A stretch of 64,000 nt of DNA, taken from positions 15,544,494 through 15,608,493 of the forward strand of contig NC_064040.1 of assembly GCF_932526225.1 (NCBI RefSeq). Direction: 5' to 3'. Each line of letters starts with the position of its first letter. Within the stretch, counting starts at the first letter, position 1. This document shows, piece by piece, positions 35,634 through 46,745 of this stretch. The stretch comes from Nematostella vectensis. Taxonomy: Eukaryota > Cnidaria > Anthozoa > Actiniaria > Edwardsiidae. The notes under the pieces are model-generated. The model was not told the origin of the DNA. It saw only the letters and a list, made by a program, of their open reading frames with translations, and did not search any database. Made by a program: the position numbers and the translations under genes.

Positions 35634-37147
35634 TTTCCTAGTCACTTCTAGGTTTTTGGACGTCAATCATGACTTTGCCGTTTGGGATTTTTTTACTTAA
35701 ATTGGCGATAATGGAGTAAAATTATTACGTAACAATCTCCGGTGATTTTAACGGAAAACGCGAAAAATATTTCAAAATATTGAAAGCAGTGTGTCTATTG
35801 GAAGTTTCTTTGAGGATGTGACTGATAATTTAAAGCGGATGGCCTGTTAAATATCTTGGATTCTAATGGGTTCTTTTGTCTTTTAACGATCGAGGTTTCC
35901 GTCGGACCTACGGAAGTAAACTGCTGACACAGCCTTTGTGCGGACGTACAGATATTACACAGTTTGAGCGATGGATCCTTTACAACATGATATTCGTCTC
36001 TTTTTTACAGATCCGTAATAGCTTACTCCGTAAGCTTCAGACCACGGGCGGTCAGCGAGTTTTTTTTAAGTTTGGTATGCGGGGTTGTTGTAAGGTTCTA
36101 TTTAAAAAATTGGTAGTTTTAGATCAAAATATTATATTCCGTGAAAAATACGGTGAATTAATTTTTTCACGAATTTGGGTAAATTTTCAGAAATCGCGAA
36201 ACTAAAAATTGACAAATTTGCGAATCGTGCCACGCGCTTGTTTTTTGCCTTACGCAAAAATACTTCACATGAATGGAAAGAACAATTCTACTCGTATACC
36301 AATCAATCTACGGTTTAAGATCGGACTTATTTCAACACAAGGTTTTTCAACTTTTTGTATTAATTAAGTCTCCCTTTATATCATACTAAAAGTCTAAAAA
36401 AGTCATAATCGGAGCGCGCAAACACCCGAAAAACCGCACCGAATTTTTCCATAAAAGACAGGAATCCCAAATCCTGAAAATCACGAAAAATATACATACT
36501 TTAAAAAAACGAGTTTATACCACTATAAATGATAAGAAATATATATTTCTACAGGATCTGGATAAAAATCAACGTTATCTGATATAGCTCATTTATTTAG
36601 GGCAAAACCCATAGGTTTCTATCTTTACGGTCTTTAGAAGGAGAATCAAGCACATTATGTATTATTATGTTAAAGTGCCCGTAGCATGGGCAGCGCTCAT
36701 CGCGCTAGCGCTCATCGCGCTAATGTCATGGACACTACTGTCCGAAGACTGCCTACTAGCCCGTAGCATCAAACTCTTAATTTCCGGGTTTATACCAATA
36801 TATCAGTAGTTTAGGACTTGAAAACAAACCATTCCAAGTTTTATTGCCATACGACGGGTTTTCGTGGGGTTTTGCCGGCTTTTAAATGTAAATAATATCG
36901 CACTCTCGAGCAGCGAAAAGTGACCCCACTTTTCGAAAGCGCCAGGCCTTCCTCGTTGGTTCAGGAATCCTAATGGCACATTTTCTATTATTCTAGGGCC
37001 TTGTTTTACCCTGTTACCAGAGCAATATTCTTATGTTTCTTATTCAATACGATCATCTGTATAATTATAAATAAAATATTTCCGAGATAGGTGTCAAATT
37101 GTGTTTTTTTTTTTAATTACGGCATTTCCCCTTATTTCTAAGGTAAA

Positions 37148-37513
37148 ATGTGCATACCAAAAAAATATTTTGTAGTTTATCTAATTACTTGCTCTATGTG
37201 TAGCAAGCAATACGTAGGGTCTACTATCAATAGTTTTAGGAAGCGTTTTAATAATCATAGAAGTAGGTTAAATAAGCACCCTAGTTTACCGGTTAGTGAA
37301 AGTGTTAAGGATGACCTTATCTATCAACATTTTCATTGCGACAATCATTTAGGTCTAAATAATGTTATGGTACAACTTATAGATAAGTGTAACTCTGAGG
37401 CTCAGCTTAGGGAAAGGGAAGGCCAGTGGGCTTATCGGCTTAAGTCTATCTATACGCGGGGTCTTAATAGCGATGACTCTTTTTGTAGTAGGAACCCACG
37501 TAGAGATGTGTAA
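37148..37513 (+). pseudogene. GIY-YIG endonuclease fragment, Penelope-like element
   Basis: The 121-codon open frame holds FVVYLITCSMCSKQYVGST: the GIY part is VVYLI, a C-x-x-C follows, and the YIG part is YVGS. After it come FRKRFNNHRS (catalytic Arg region) and a Glu in REREGQWAY. This arrangement is typical of the C-terminal endonuclease of Penelope-like retroelements. A stop (TAA) lies in frame just upstream and no reverse transcriptase is recognisable, so it is a 5'-truncated or decayed copy. About 130 bp downstream, CTGAAGA (37643-37649) and GAAA (37665-37668) may be hammerhead-core remnants. Confidence 0.7.
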
Positions 37514-39739
37514 ATTCTTTTTATCCATGGCGCGCGCTATTCTAGAAAATGCGCGTTTTTGTCAGTTGTATAATGTTTTTGCGTCTCGCGCCACTATTCT
37601 GATGTAAATAAGCTTGTAACGATTCACCTTCTTTAGTCTGCCCTGAAGAAGTCTTATTAAAGAAGAAAATTTGGCAGAGTCGATTTCCAGTTTTTGGTGT
37701 ATTGTGTTCATTGTTCTGGTACGAGATCGCGACAGTTTGGGCTTTTTGATCTATTCCAAATAAAAATTTCGATATAATTTTTTTAAACATTAGTTTTTTG
37801 TCAGTTTTTTAGTTAAAAAAAGCAGGGACGCAGTTCTAATTGGATTGAATCATTATGAGACCTCGAATCAATTTCTTCAAGTTGGGGTATTAATTATCGT
37901 ATGATCAAAGAAAAGCCTGAAAATTCTAAATCCTTTTTAAGTTTTATATTACCAACATGCCTGCGCGTGAGCATTTTTACTCACCCTACCCCCGCGCTTT
38001 GGCATCTACATCTTGTTGTTTGCCGCTGTTTTGTGACTTGAAACTAAAAACAAAACCCTATTTACACTAATAACATCATTTCATTCTAGCATCAAGGATA
38101 CAGGCAGTTGCGGTTTATTAAGGGGATGTAGTACTTCGAGAATTGCAAGATATTTCGAAAACGTGTAAAAAAAGAGACTTCAAAATCAAGAGCGGAAAAC
38201 CTCGTGCTTCAAACACTGCTTCCGCTCTAACTTGCTGCTTCTTTCTGGTTTCTCAACATTCATTATCTCCCTAATGATCAAACGAAATCTGTAAGTTGAT
38301 ATAATATTGATTTTTGTGAATATTCCGGTGATTTGAAAAGGAATCCAAGAAAAATACATTTCATTAAACTAAAGCCAGCACGCTGAAGTATCTGAGCTTC
38401 TCTAATAGTGGAATATAAAGAGGGACATATAACTGTACTTCTTTGATGTTGTTTTTAGACATTTCTATAACTATTAAGTATATTATACAAGCCGGAGTCG
38501 GGATTTGAATCAAACGCGGTATCACAGCCATAGCCATATTATCGCTCGTCGCTATTTTCTTTCTTCTTTCTTGCCTTGACTTCGACGCTCAGACAATCAA
38601 AAAAGTCAAACTATTCAGGGATTTAGCTTTCTGTGAGTATATTTGCCAATCTTGCTTACTTAAGTTAGACTTGTTTTCTTCTTCTGAGTTATTTTACATG
38701 ATCTCTTTTCATTCCTATCGAGTTGGCAAAACAAAACAACACGCAACCCCACGGTGGAGTAGGACAAAATAAAAGGAGCAAATCCTCACGCGCAGTGGTG
38801 GGGTTGTGGTTACTAAAAAGATTCCCAGAATGGGAATCGACATGGCGCGCGGTTAATACCAAAGTGTCCCTCGCGTTTCTTATGCTCTCTTGTACATATT
38901 AAAATAATAACTGAAACTGTGATTGATATATCAATATGCTAGGATGATTAAATAAAACGGTCAAGATTAACCATAGTTAAATCATTAGCTGGCTAACATA
39001 AAAAGGGATTGTTATTGAAGACCTTTAAAACAACGACAACAACGCATTGGCAGACGTAGCACTCACATTTTTTACCTTGTAAATGGGAACGGCGTTTTGT
39101 TATCCTCTACATCTTTGCATTTTGTCTATTTTGCCGTTTCAGTATTTGTGGCATTTATTTTGGAAGAATTATTTTAGAGCGTTTTGTTTCTTGGAAATAT
39201 GGATTTGTAGCGACATGCGAGCGAAAGCCCATTGACGATTGTTGTTTGTTAACCTGCTGCATTGCGAAGTTAAAACCATTAATTTTGAGCAATTTTGAGA
39301 GATTTAAATCTGTGTTAGAAGTTTGGAAGTTGCGGACAAAAAAAAAAATTGAGCATAAAGGAAGGGATGTGATATGTTATTTAGTAAATATCTTTTTATT
39401 TATTCTCAAAAGAAAAGAAACTCGTACCAGACGACAGAATTTTTGAGTGATACGGAACTATAACCGCTGCTACGGAACTACTCCCACTATGTGCAGACAG
39501 AAAATACCATATAAATCAATAAAATTTGAAAATGTGTAGTCTTTTCTGTGCATAGTATATGCATAAGTAAATTTGTAGTCGTCTTAGAAAAAATCATGAG
39601 CATTGGGCCCTCCGCAAAAAATATTGAGCCATTTTTGGAATGGATATTTTCGTCATCAGAACTATGTCAAAAGAAGAAATATTCCATTTTAAATTTTAAC
39701 ATGTTTCGGTAAGGGGGGCTCGTTGTATTTGAATCATTC

Positions 39740-40709
39740 GAAACACAAGTTTTAGGCTGAGTTTTGTTGAACATCCGTATAGATTAGCATTCATTGAAAT
39801 AAAAATGTCCCTTGATTGGCAACCATCAACTTAATCTTACATCTAATTTTACAATTATGCACTTACCGACAAGGAAAAGATGTTGCCCTCAGTGTCTCTA
39901 TCATCAGTATGTGAGAATAAAGGTATTCAGATGGATAAAATTAGTAGAAACAATAATTAATAATTCATTCGAAGTTTTCAAAGCTTGTAGCTGAGTTCTT
40001 ACTACAGTTTGAAGGTATTCTGGGTAACTCCTCGACATTTAACCGAATTCGATAATAAAATCAAACCCTTTAGGTTTCTTTGTTTTTTCCCGAGACAAAT
40101 TTGAACAAAATTTGGGGTTTTTGGGTTATGTTCAGGTGGTTGAGATGACTATGAAACTTTAAGCCATGCTTTTAAAAACTATGTCGTCAGTGGTAATCGA
40201 GTGAATAAAAGAAGAATTCCCTGCAGTTTTGGGACCATACTCCCTACCGCTTGGAATTCGTTGTAGTTCTAAAAACCAAAAACACCAATTAATTATGCAA
40301 TACATTTTTCGCAAAGGAATTGAATATTATTTTCTTTAAGGAATGATGTATTATATGCTGTTTTGCCATCGTTATTTTTAAAAAATAAATCAACACGAAA
40401 TATATTTAGTATATATTCTAAAGCAATTACTTATTTTTATCTTTGGCCCATTCGAGATACAAAAAGTTTCAGGGTGCGTTTTTCTTGAACGTCTGTAAAC
40501 AAGCGTTCAGTGAAATAAAAATATCCCTTTATGGCAATCATCAACAAATCTAATTTCCAAGTCTATTTTATTGCGTTAACAGCAAGGAGATGAATGTTGC
40601 TCTCAGTTTCTCTATCATATTCACGCGAGAATAACGGCATTAAAATACGTGTAAAATGGGTAAAAACTTCCTTTTTAATAATTCATTCCTAGTTTTCAAC
40701 TTTTTGCTG
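39740..40709. repeat. Diverged ~250-bp duplication
   Basis: Segment 39740-39992 resembles 40450-40709. Shared phrases are 'ttcattgaaataaaaatgtccc' (about), tctctatcat and aataattcatt, ending in gctga. Probably two old copies of one dispersed repeat. Confidence 0.55.
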
Positions 40710-41069
40710 AAAGGGGGGGGGGGGGGGGTTGGCTCACTGACAAAGGCAGGTTTCTGGCCGCCCAAAGAGGGGGTTTTTCAACCCGCTAAACCCTCCCCTA
40801 GATCGAGGAAAAGTTCATCATTTCAACACCAAGGCACAAGCTTTCGTCTTTGTTACCACCCAAGAGAAAACAGTGCTATAATTTAAGGCAGTCCCGGGCT
40901 TTCGCCCCGCATAAACCCAAATCATTTTAAGAACACTTTTATTCCGAGCATGTGCAATCAAGCATAGAGTTGTTTTAGAGTATTTCTAATCAATTTTCTA
41001 ACAGGGAAATTGTACATAATTTCTTATAAGGCTTTAACATTTTAAAAATACAGTACCAATATTTGTACA

Positions 41070-41401
41070 ACCTACCTACCTACCTACCTACCTACCTACC
41101 TACCTACCCACCCACCCACCCACCCACCCACCCACCCACACCCACCCACCCACCCACCCACCAGCCCCCCCCTCCCCACATCACATACACGCTTAGGCCA
41201 GCCCCCCCTCCCCACAACACACACATGCTTAGGCCAGCCCCCCCTCCCCACAACACATACACGCTTAGGCCAGCCCTCCCCCACAACACATACACGCTTA
41301 GGCCAGCCCCCCCCCCCTCCCCACAACACATACATGCTTAGGCCAGCCCCCCCTCCCCACAACACACACATGCTTAGGCCAGCCCCCCCCCTCCCCACAG
41401 C
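41070..41401. repeat. TACC/CCCA microsatellite plus ~35-bp minisatellite (left part)
   Basis: A (tacc)n then (ccca)n tract runs to about 41160, followed by units of tacacgcttaggccagcccc and cctccccacaaca. The array is cut at 41401 by the hAT element and resumes at 46657 with the same unit. A third block lies at 49263-49450. Confidence 0.9.
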
Positions 41402-41695
41402 TAGGCTCTTACCGAAAGTTCTAGCACTTTTTTTGGCATTATTTGGCTTCGCGAGCACTTTTTTTACATTTTTTCCCAAAAAGCACTGCTAGCATTTTTT
41501 CTTATTATCGACTGATTATTTATATAATTTCGCGTTAATCAGCACACTCTGACTCCACATATGTCGTCCAAAGCCGCAATTTGCATTCATTTTCGTCAAA
41601 GGAGCCGAGGAGGCTGGGGAATATGTTTGATAGGTCAGCGGTTGCCTTCTAGAACCCGGTCCTTCTCGTCAGTCCTCCTCGTGACTCGTTCCAAG

Positions 41696-44458
41696 ATGGC
41701 GTCATTCACTAGCAATATTGGAAGTCAGCCAAGCAAGGCAGATAACTCGAGAGCGTACTCTGCCATCAATCAGTGGAAAAAACAAAACTAGGGGGAACTG
41801 TGATGTAAAGAACATAAGCATATAGCAATATCCAGGAGAGGAACTAACAATCAAAGACGGGAAGTTGTTTTGTCTGGCATGCCGCGAAATAGTGTCTTCG
41901 AAGAAGAGTATTCTAACTACACACTTGGCTTCAAAGAAACATGGAAATGGTAAAGAGAAACTGAAGAAGTCTAAGTTGAAGGATCAGACTATTATGGAAG
42001 CTTTTAGAGCAGCGGACATGACGCAGAAAGACAGCACTCTACCAATATCTGAACGGGCCTACCGACTCGAAGTGGTCGAAGAGTTTCTGAAGGCTGGCAT
42101 CCCAATTGGGAAAATCGATTAGCTACGCTTCCTCTTAGAAAAGAATGGCCAACGTCTCACAGCAAGTGCTCATCTTGGTCAGTACATTTCAATTGTTCTC
42201 AAGCAGGAAGTCGAAAGGATAAAAAATGAACTGACTTTGCCTGGCCAGACTGGCATGACAAGAGATGTTTCGATGATCTTTGACGAAAGAACACGACAAG
42301 GAGAAGCAATTGCTGTCATCCTGCGTTTCCTTGACGAGAATTGGTCGATTATTCAACGTCTCGTCAAAATTGATATATGTTCCAAGTCAGTGAATGCGGA
42401 TGATCTTGCACAAGTTCTTAATCAGAGCCTATCAGTTGATTATGGTGTCAAGGCCAATTCGTTACTCGCAGCCATGAGAGATGGGGCAAGTGTGAACCAG
42501 GCAGCGTTGGATAGGATTGCATTTATCTTTCCTAAGCTGTTCAACGTTGTGTGTTTCTCACACACGCTTGACAATGTTGGGAATCATCTTGTCATTCCAA
42601 CTCTTCTAGAGTTCGGTATCGTGTGGCTTCGCCTGTTCCGCCATAGTTACAAGGCAAAGTTGTTGTGGAAAGATCTGACTGGGCAAAGACCGAGATCATA
42701 CAGTGAGACCAGATGGTGGTCAAAGTGGGAAGTCTACAAAAAAATGTTACTGCAGTTTGGAGATATTGAGGGATTCTTGATAGAAGCAGAAGCCGCTAAT
42801 ATTGGTCCACAGTTACTCCCTCAACTCCAGGCAATACTTTTTGATCCTGAGCGAGTGATCAACCTGAAGCTCGAGCTCGCCATCACCATCGATGTTGGGG
42901 AGCACTTTGTAAAAGCGACCTATTTCTTGGAAGGTGATGGCCCTCTCGTGTTCTCGTGTTATGAGAAACTCCATGCTGTTGCCCAAGCCTGCCAAGCCCC
43001 TTACTTTCCAAATGTGTGTGCAGTCGCAGCAGCAATCGCTGAAGAAAATCCTGCCCAAAACGTAGCAGCCCTCGAACATCAGGCATGTGTTCAACCAGCC
43101 ATAGATTAGTTTCTGAGAAAGTTCCATGTCCAACTATACAACACAGTGTTAGCGTTCAAGGCTGCGAGGTATATGTGTCCGGTCAGCGTCCAGTGGCTGA
43201 AGCCAACTCAGCACTCAGTAGAGGCCTTGCGAATCTTCCCTTTTCTCCATTCCCAGAAATAAGAGACAACATGGCCGCCACGCATGTGTAATAGTGCACA
43301 TACAATGTCAAAATGGCTGCCATTTGGGAGACATCACATTTTATCAAATTTTCTCGTTTCAGAGATTTTGGGATCACGATGCAGGACTCGAAAAAAAACC
43401 CTTGCCATTCGAGTGATACACTTTCCGTTCAAACGATGCCAGAGAAAGCCCTATAATTGTTCCTTGGACATTGCACTTTTGTTCGCTTGAGAGCATACAA
43501 TCCTCCATACATTCTCTGTAATTTTATTGAAATCGGGCATAAAAGTATAGTCGTTTAAAAGGTAGAACTGTTCGCCGCATCACAGGTGCAGGACTCGAAA
43601 TTGGTAAATCGACTATCCTTCCATCAACTTGGCCAATAAAATAGGCAGTAGCGCCTTCCAATCTTGTTCCCGAGGAAATAACATTTGATGTAGTTATGCC
43701 TAGTTCAGGAACCATTATTGTTGTCTTTAAGATACAGACTGAAGCAAGGAAAACGGTGCGCTCCACAAGAACAACTTCTCTCCGTTCGTCCGTTCTCCAT
43801 TTTGTTTTTAAACGGCCCCACGGCTTTCTGGGATTGACACAGGGGAAACGTAAAGCCTTTCTAAAATACATTTTTTAAAATTAGCGCATATAATGTTTTC
43901 CAACCTCAGCAAGACTGCCGCACTTCCATTATCATTGGGTGTATCAAATCAGAGATGCCCCTTGCACGTTTAAATACCGCTAATACTACTTTTATTTGGA
44001 ATTTTAGTCAACCTGATTAAAAACTTCTAGTGTAACAACAAAAGGGAAGCCCCTGTGCTGGCCGGAATCTCGTTTTTATTTCTGATACCGCTGTTATTCC
44101 TCGCGGGCCTAGCAAAATGTGAGCCGAGAGAAACCGCTGGCTAATGTCCCTTATTTCTGGGAATGCAATGATGATCGCATTATCAACGGCCTAATTGCTG
44201 AACTACCTGCTTACTTAGCTGCCACTGCAGATGTGGTAATCAACACAGAAGAGCGAAAGGTAAAATGGTGGCACGACCACAAGGAACAGCTCCCTCACTT
44301 TGCTTCTGCAGTGGAGAAAGTGCTGTTGGCGCAGCCATCCTCGGCTGCAGCAGAAAGGTTATTCTCTGTTCTCAATTCCGCATTCAACGACCAATAGGAG
44401 CATGCCTTAGTTGCCTATCTTCAAGCAAGTGTGATGACCCAGTACAACAAGCGATGAC
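41696..44458 (+). pseudogene. hAT transposase, disrupted
   Basis: Parts in order: a probable start MASFTSNIGSQ at 41696; a BED-like zinc finger (KLFCLACREIV, then HLASKKH) near 41850-41930; the central region with GMTRDVSMIFDE, VCFSHTLDNVGN and YSETRWWSKW; and the hATC dimerisation domain KVLLAQPSSAAAERLFSVLN at about 44320-44380, ending QYNKR with TGA at 44456. Damage: an apparent frameshift between 41791 and 41860, in-frame TAG codons at 42120, 43107 and 44395, and a 0.9-kb insertion at 43248-44165 that splits the protein between FPFL and NDDRIINGL. The damage is described only; no restored sequence is given. Confidence 0.9.
43248..44165. mobile_element. Nested element inside the hAT transposase
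   Basis: About 918 bp bounded by inverted ends: CATTCCCAGAAATAAGAGAC on the left, and on the right the complement of the same sequence with one change (gtcccttatttctgggaatg). It interrupts conserved transposase coding sequence, which shows it is a later insertion. No recognisable protein and no clear target duplication. Confidence 0.7.
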
Positions 44459-45156
44459 TAACTTCTAAAATGGGTAATGATGACCCAATGACAAGCGTGT
44501 GTTGGACTTAGAAAAACATTGATCGTTTTAACATGTGAGCGAAAATCTAAAAATGTAATGTTCTATATGATTAAAAAAAGTCTGAAGTAAGAAAAGTTCG
44601 AAGTAAGAAAGCTTTCAACCTTTGCATTTTTGTTAAAATCGTATGTTCGGAGCATGGAGAAATTCCTTTCGGATATCTGCTAATAACTTTTTATACTTCA
44701 CTTATTACAATTTTGCGCTTTGTCTCTTGCCAAAGCAAACATTCCGCTGGCTAAACGTGTGAAAATACGGTCTCACATTTCCAAAAGCCTGTTAATGCGG
44801 TAGAATTTAGCTTTCCAAAGAAAGTCACTTTTTCTTTCAAAGATTTTTGACAACGATTTTCATGTTAAGATTGAAAACTAAAACGATTCACGCCTTTAAA
44901 TAAAGTTACCAATTTTCCTTTATTCGATCCTCAATACAACTATTATCGCATACAAGCCACAGCAATAAAGTTTACTGGAATTCACAGTAGTAGCAGCCCT
45001 CTAATTATTATTTCATCGACACAGACAGAACACACAATATTTTCTTAAAACAAGCCGCAAGCAAGGTTTGTTCCATAAGCTCATTGATGAAGTCGAGAGT
45101 GTCCAGCTTATAATCGGGGTCTCCGTCTTCGATACATAGTGAGTCCTCATGGCCTA

Positions 45157-46293
45157 CTATGTATCTTCTACTTCAATGCATCGTTCTATGTCCTTTAGTT
45201 CTATGTCCCTTTGTTTAGTTGATGCTTTCATGAGTCGTACAGCATCAACTGATGACGGCAAAATTTGCCCTAGTGCAGAGGTTTCCTCAATGTCCTGTAA
45301 AAAAAGTACACACAAACTTAAGATTCCTTCTCAACTTCATTTCTTGAATATCAGAACTTATAAAAAATACAAGGCAACTACAGTCAACTTCCTCAGAAGC
45401 AGACACGTCAGGAACTAAAAACAGTGTTACAAGGGCTGTCAGCTAATGAAAATGAAGAAAGACATTGTTGCTTACAATTCTTTCACTTAGACGGGAGTTT
45501 GCTGTACCTCAATTTCAGGGTGTCAAACCCCAGGATGTTTCGCTACATTCAAGGAATACATTCGGGCTTGTTGGTATTTACATTTCACCCAGCTTATAAA
45601 TCAGGCTCACATAACTTATATTTACATATTCACATCGTAAACTCAAATGACAACTTCCGTAATAAAACTCTTTAGTAAAATAGAACGAGTAAAATATTTC
45701 TTTCCCTTCTGAACCAATTATTTGTCTCTCAAGTACTTATTAACCTATGAATTTTTTACCTGGAATGGTTCTAACGCGGCGCTGGTCTCAGAGGTTTCCG
45801 GTTGGAAAAACACGCTGGAACTTGAGGCAGTTTCATCTCTACAGCTCTGCAATTTTGATTTTCGAAATAAATAACAAATTGAAAAGGAGGATCAAGACTG
45901 GTCAAGACAGTACAGAAACAGCAGAATCTATACGGCAAGCGACAGAACATTGACTTTGAGAAAGATCATTTTTCTCACCTCGTGTGAAGTTTTCATGCGT
46001 TTGTTTCCAAGCTCCAAATCGACTCGCTGTCGGCAGTATGTACAAATGCTTCTAGACCAGCCCTTTTTGCCTTTGTCATCTAGCTCCAAGAAAACTTTCT
46101 CTACTCTGTTCGCCTTTCTCAGGGACCTCTGTTCCACATCTGAAGGCTTACTGCCACACCAAGCCTCGTGGTTAGGGCAGCAACATGCCTGCCTTTTGAA
46201 CACCATAACAAGCTTTTCTAACTTCTCGGACAAAGTTTGCAAGCAAACAGAACTCAGAAGCGTTTCTTTAAAGTATATACAATAGATTTTCAA
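45157..46293 (-). CDS. Possible two-exon gene in the hAT element, antisense
   Basis: On the minus strand, exon 46293-45979 encodes a Cys-rich segment (RQACCCPNHEAWCG, then SICTYCRQRVDLELGNKR) and ends HE|GTGAGA. Exon 45294-45157 starts after the acceptor tttttttacag with DIEETSALGQILPSS and ends EVEDT with a TAG. The phase-0 join gives a continuous frame. The family is not recognised; the C-x-x-C pairs suggest metal binding. The 5' start is uncertain: the frame extends upstream of 46293 to about 46340 without a clear ATG. It could be a second transposon gene or captured host sequence. Confidence is low because it rests on frame and splice signals only. Confidence 0.35.
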
Positions 46294-46656
46294 ACTATTT
46301 TCGAAGAGATCATGAATAGCGAGAGACTTGTCTTAATATATCGAGGAGGAAGCATGTAGAATTCAAAATGGCGACGTGAGCGCTAGGTCGGAAATGTAAC
46401 TTCCGAACATACGATTCGGACAAAACTCGGGGATAAGTCGTAACAATGCAACCTTTGTTTTATTCTTAATTTAAATGTTTGTCAATCAATGGATAAGATA
46501 CGGAAAACACCCGAAGATGTATTTTAGCCAATCAGAGGGCAGGATTTTACTGAAGTTTTATAGCTACTTCTGCGCATGCGTTGCCGCAGGGTACAGTAGT
46601 TCTTACACGAACCATTACTTAATGCTTTTTTAACGAGCACTTACGGTAAGAGCCTA

Positions 46657-46745
46657 CCCACAACACATACACGCATAGGCCAGCCCCCCCCCCTCCCCAC
46701 AACACGTACACGCTTAGGCCTGCTCCCCCTCCCCACAACACATAC
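46657..46745. repeat. ~35-bp minisatellite (right part after hAT)
   Basis: The continuation of the 41070-41401 array: cccacaacacatacacgcat and ccctccccacaaca units, about 2.5 copies, then merging into the next array. Confidence 0.85.

Larger units (their letters stand above)
33601..41040. other. Long stretch without a supported host gene
   Basis: AT-rich DNA with transposon remnants: a possible inverted-repeat element (34514-35459), a hAT-like MITE (35543-35633), a GIY-YIG fragment (37148-37513) and a diverged duplication (39740-40709). A G run lies at 40712-40727. The missing 5' exon(s) and promoter of gene C should be here or further right; no convincing signal-peptide exon was seen on the minus strand. 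Confidence 0.5.
41402..46656 (+). mobile_element. hAT transposon with TIRs and 8-bp target duplication
   Basis: The left end TAGGCTCTTACCGAAAGT matches the reverse complement of the right end (TAGGCTCTTACCGTAAGT) with one mismatch. The flanking 8 bp are CCCACAGC (41394-41401) and CCCACAAC (46657-46664), one mismatch, the size expected for hAT. The element is inserted in a minisatellite that continues on both sides, which fixes its limits. It holds a broken plus-strand transposase, a nested inverted-repeat element (43248-44165) and a possible minus-strand gene (45157-46293). Three in-frame TAG stops indicate that it is no longer autonomous. Confidence 0.85.

Noticed and set aside
41063-41479. 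Proline/threonine- and glycine-rich open frames on both strands
   Set aside because: Translation of the TACC/CCCA microsatellite and the adjoining minisatellite.
43524-43871. 115-codon minus-strand open frame
   Set aside because: It lies inside the nested inverted-repeat element, has no recognisable domain and no supporting start or splice context.
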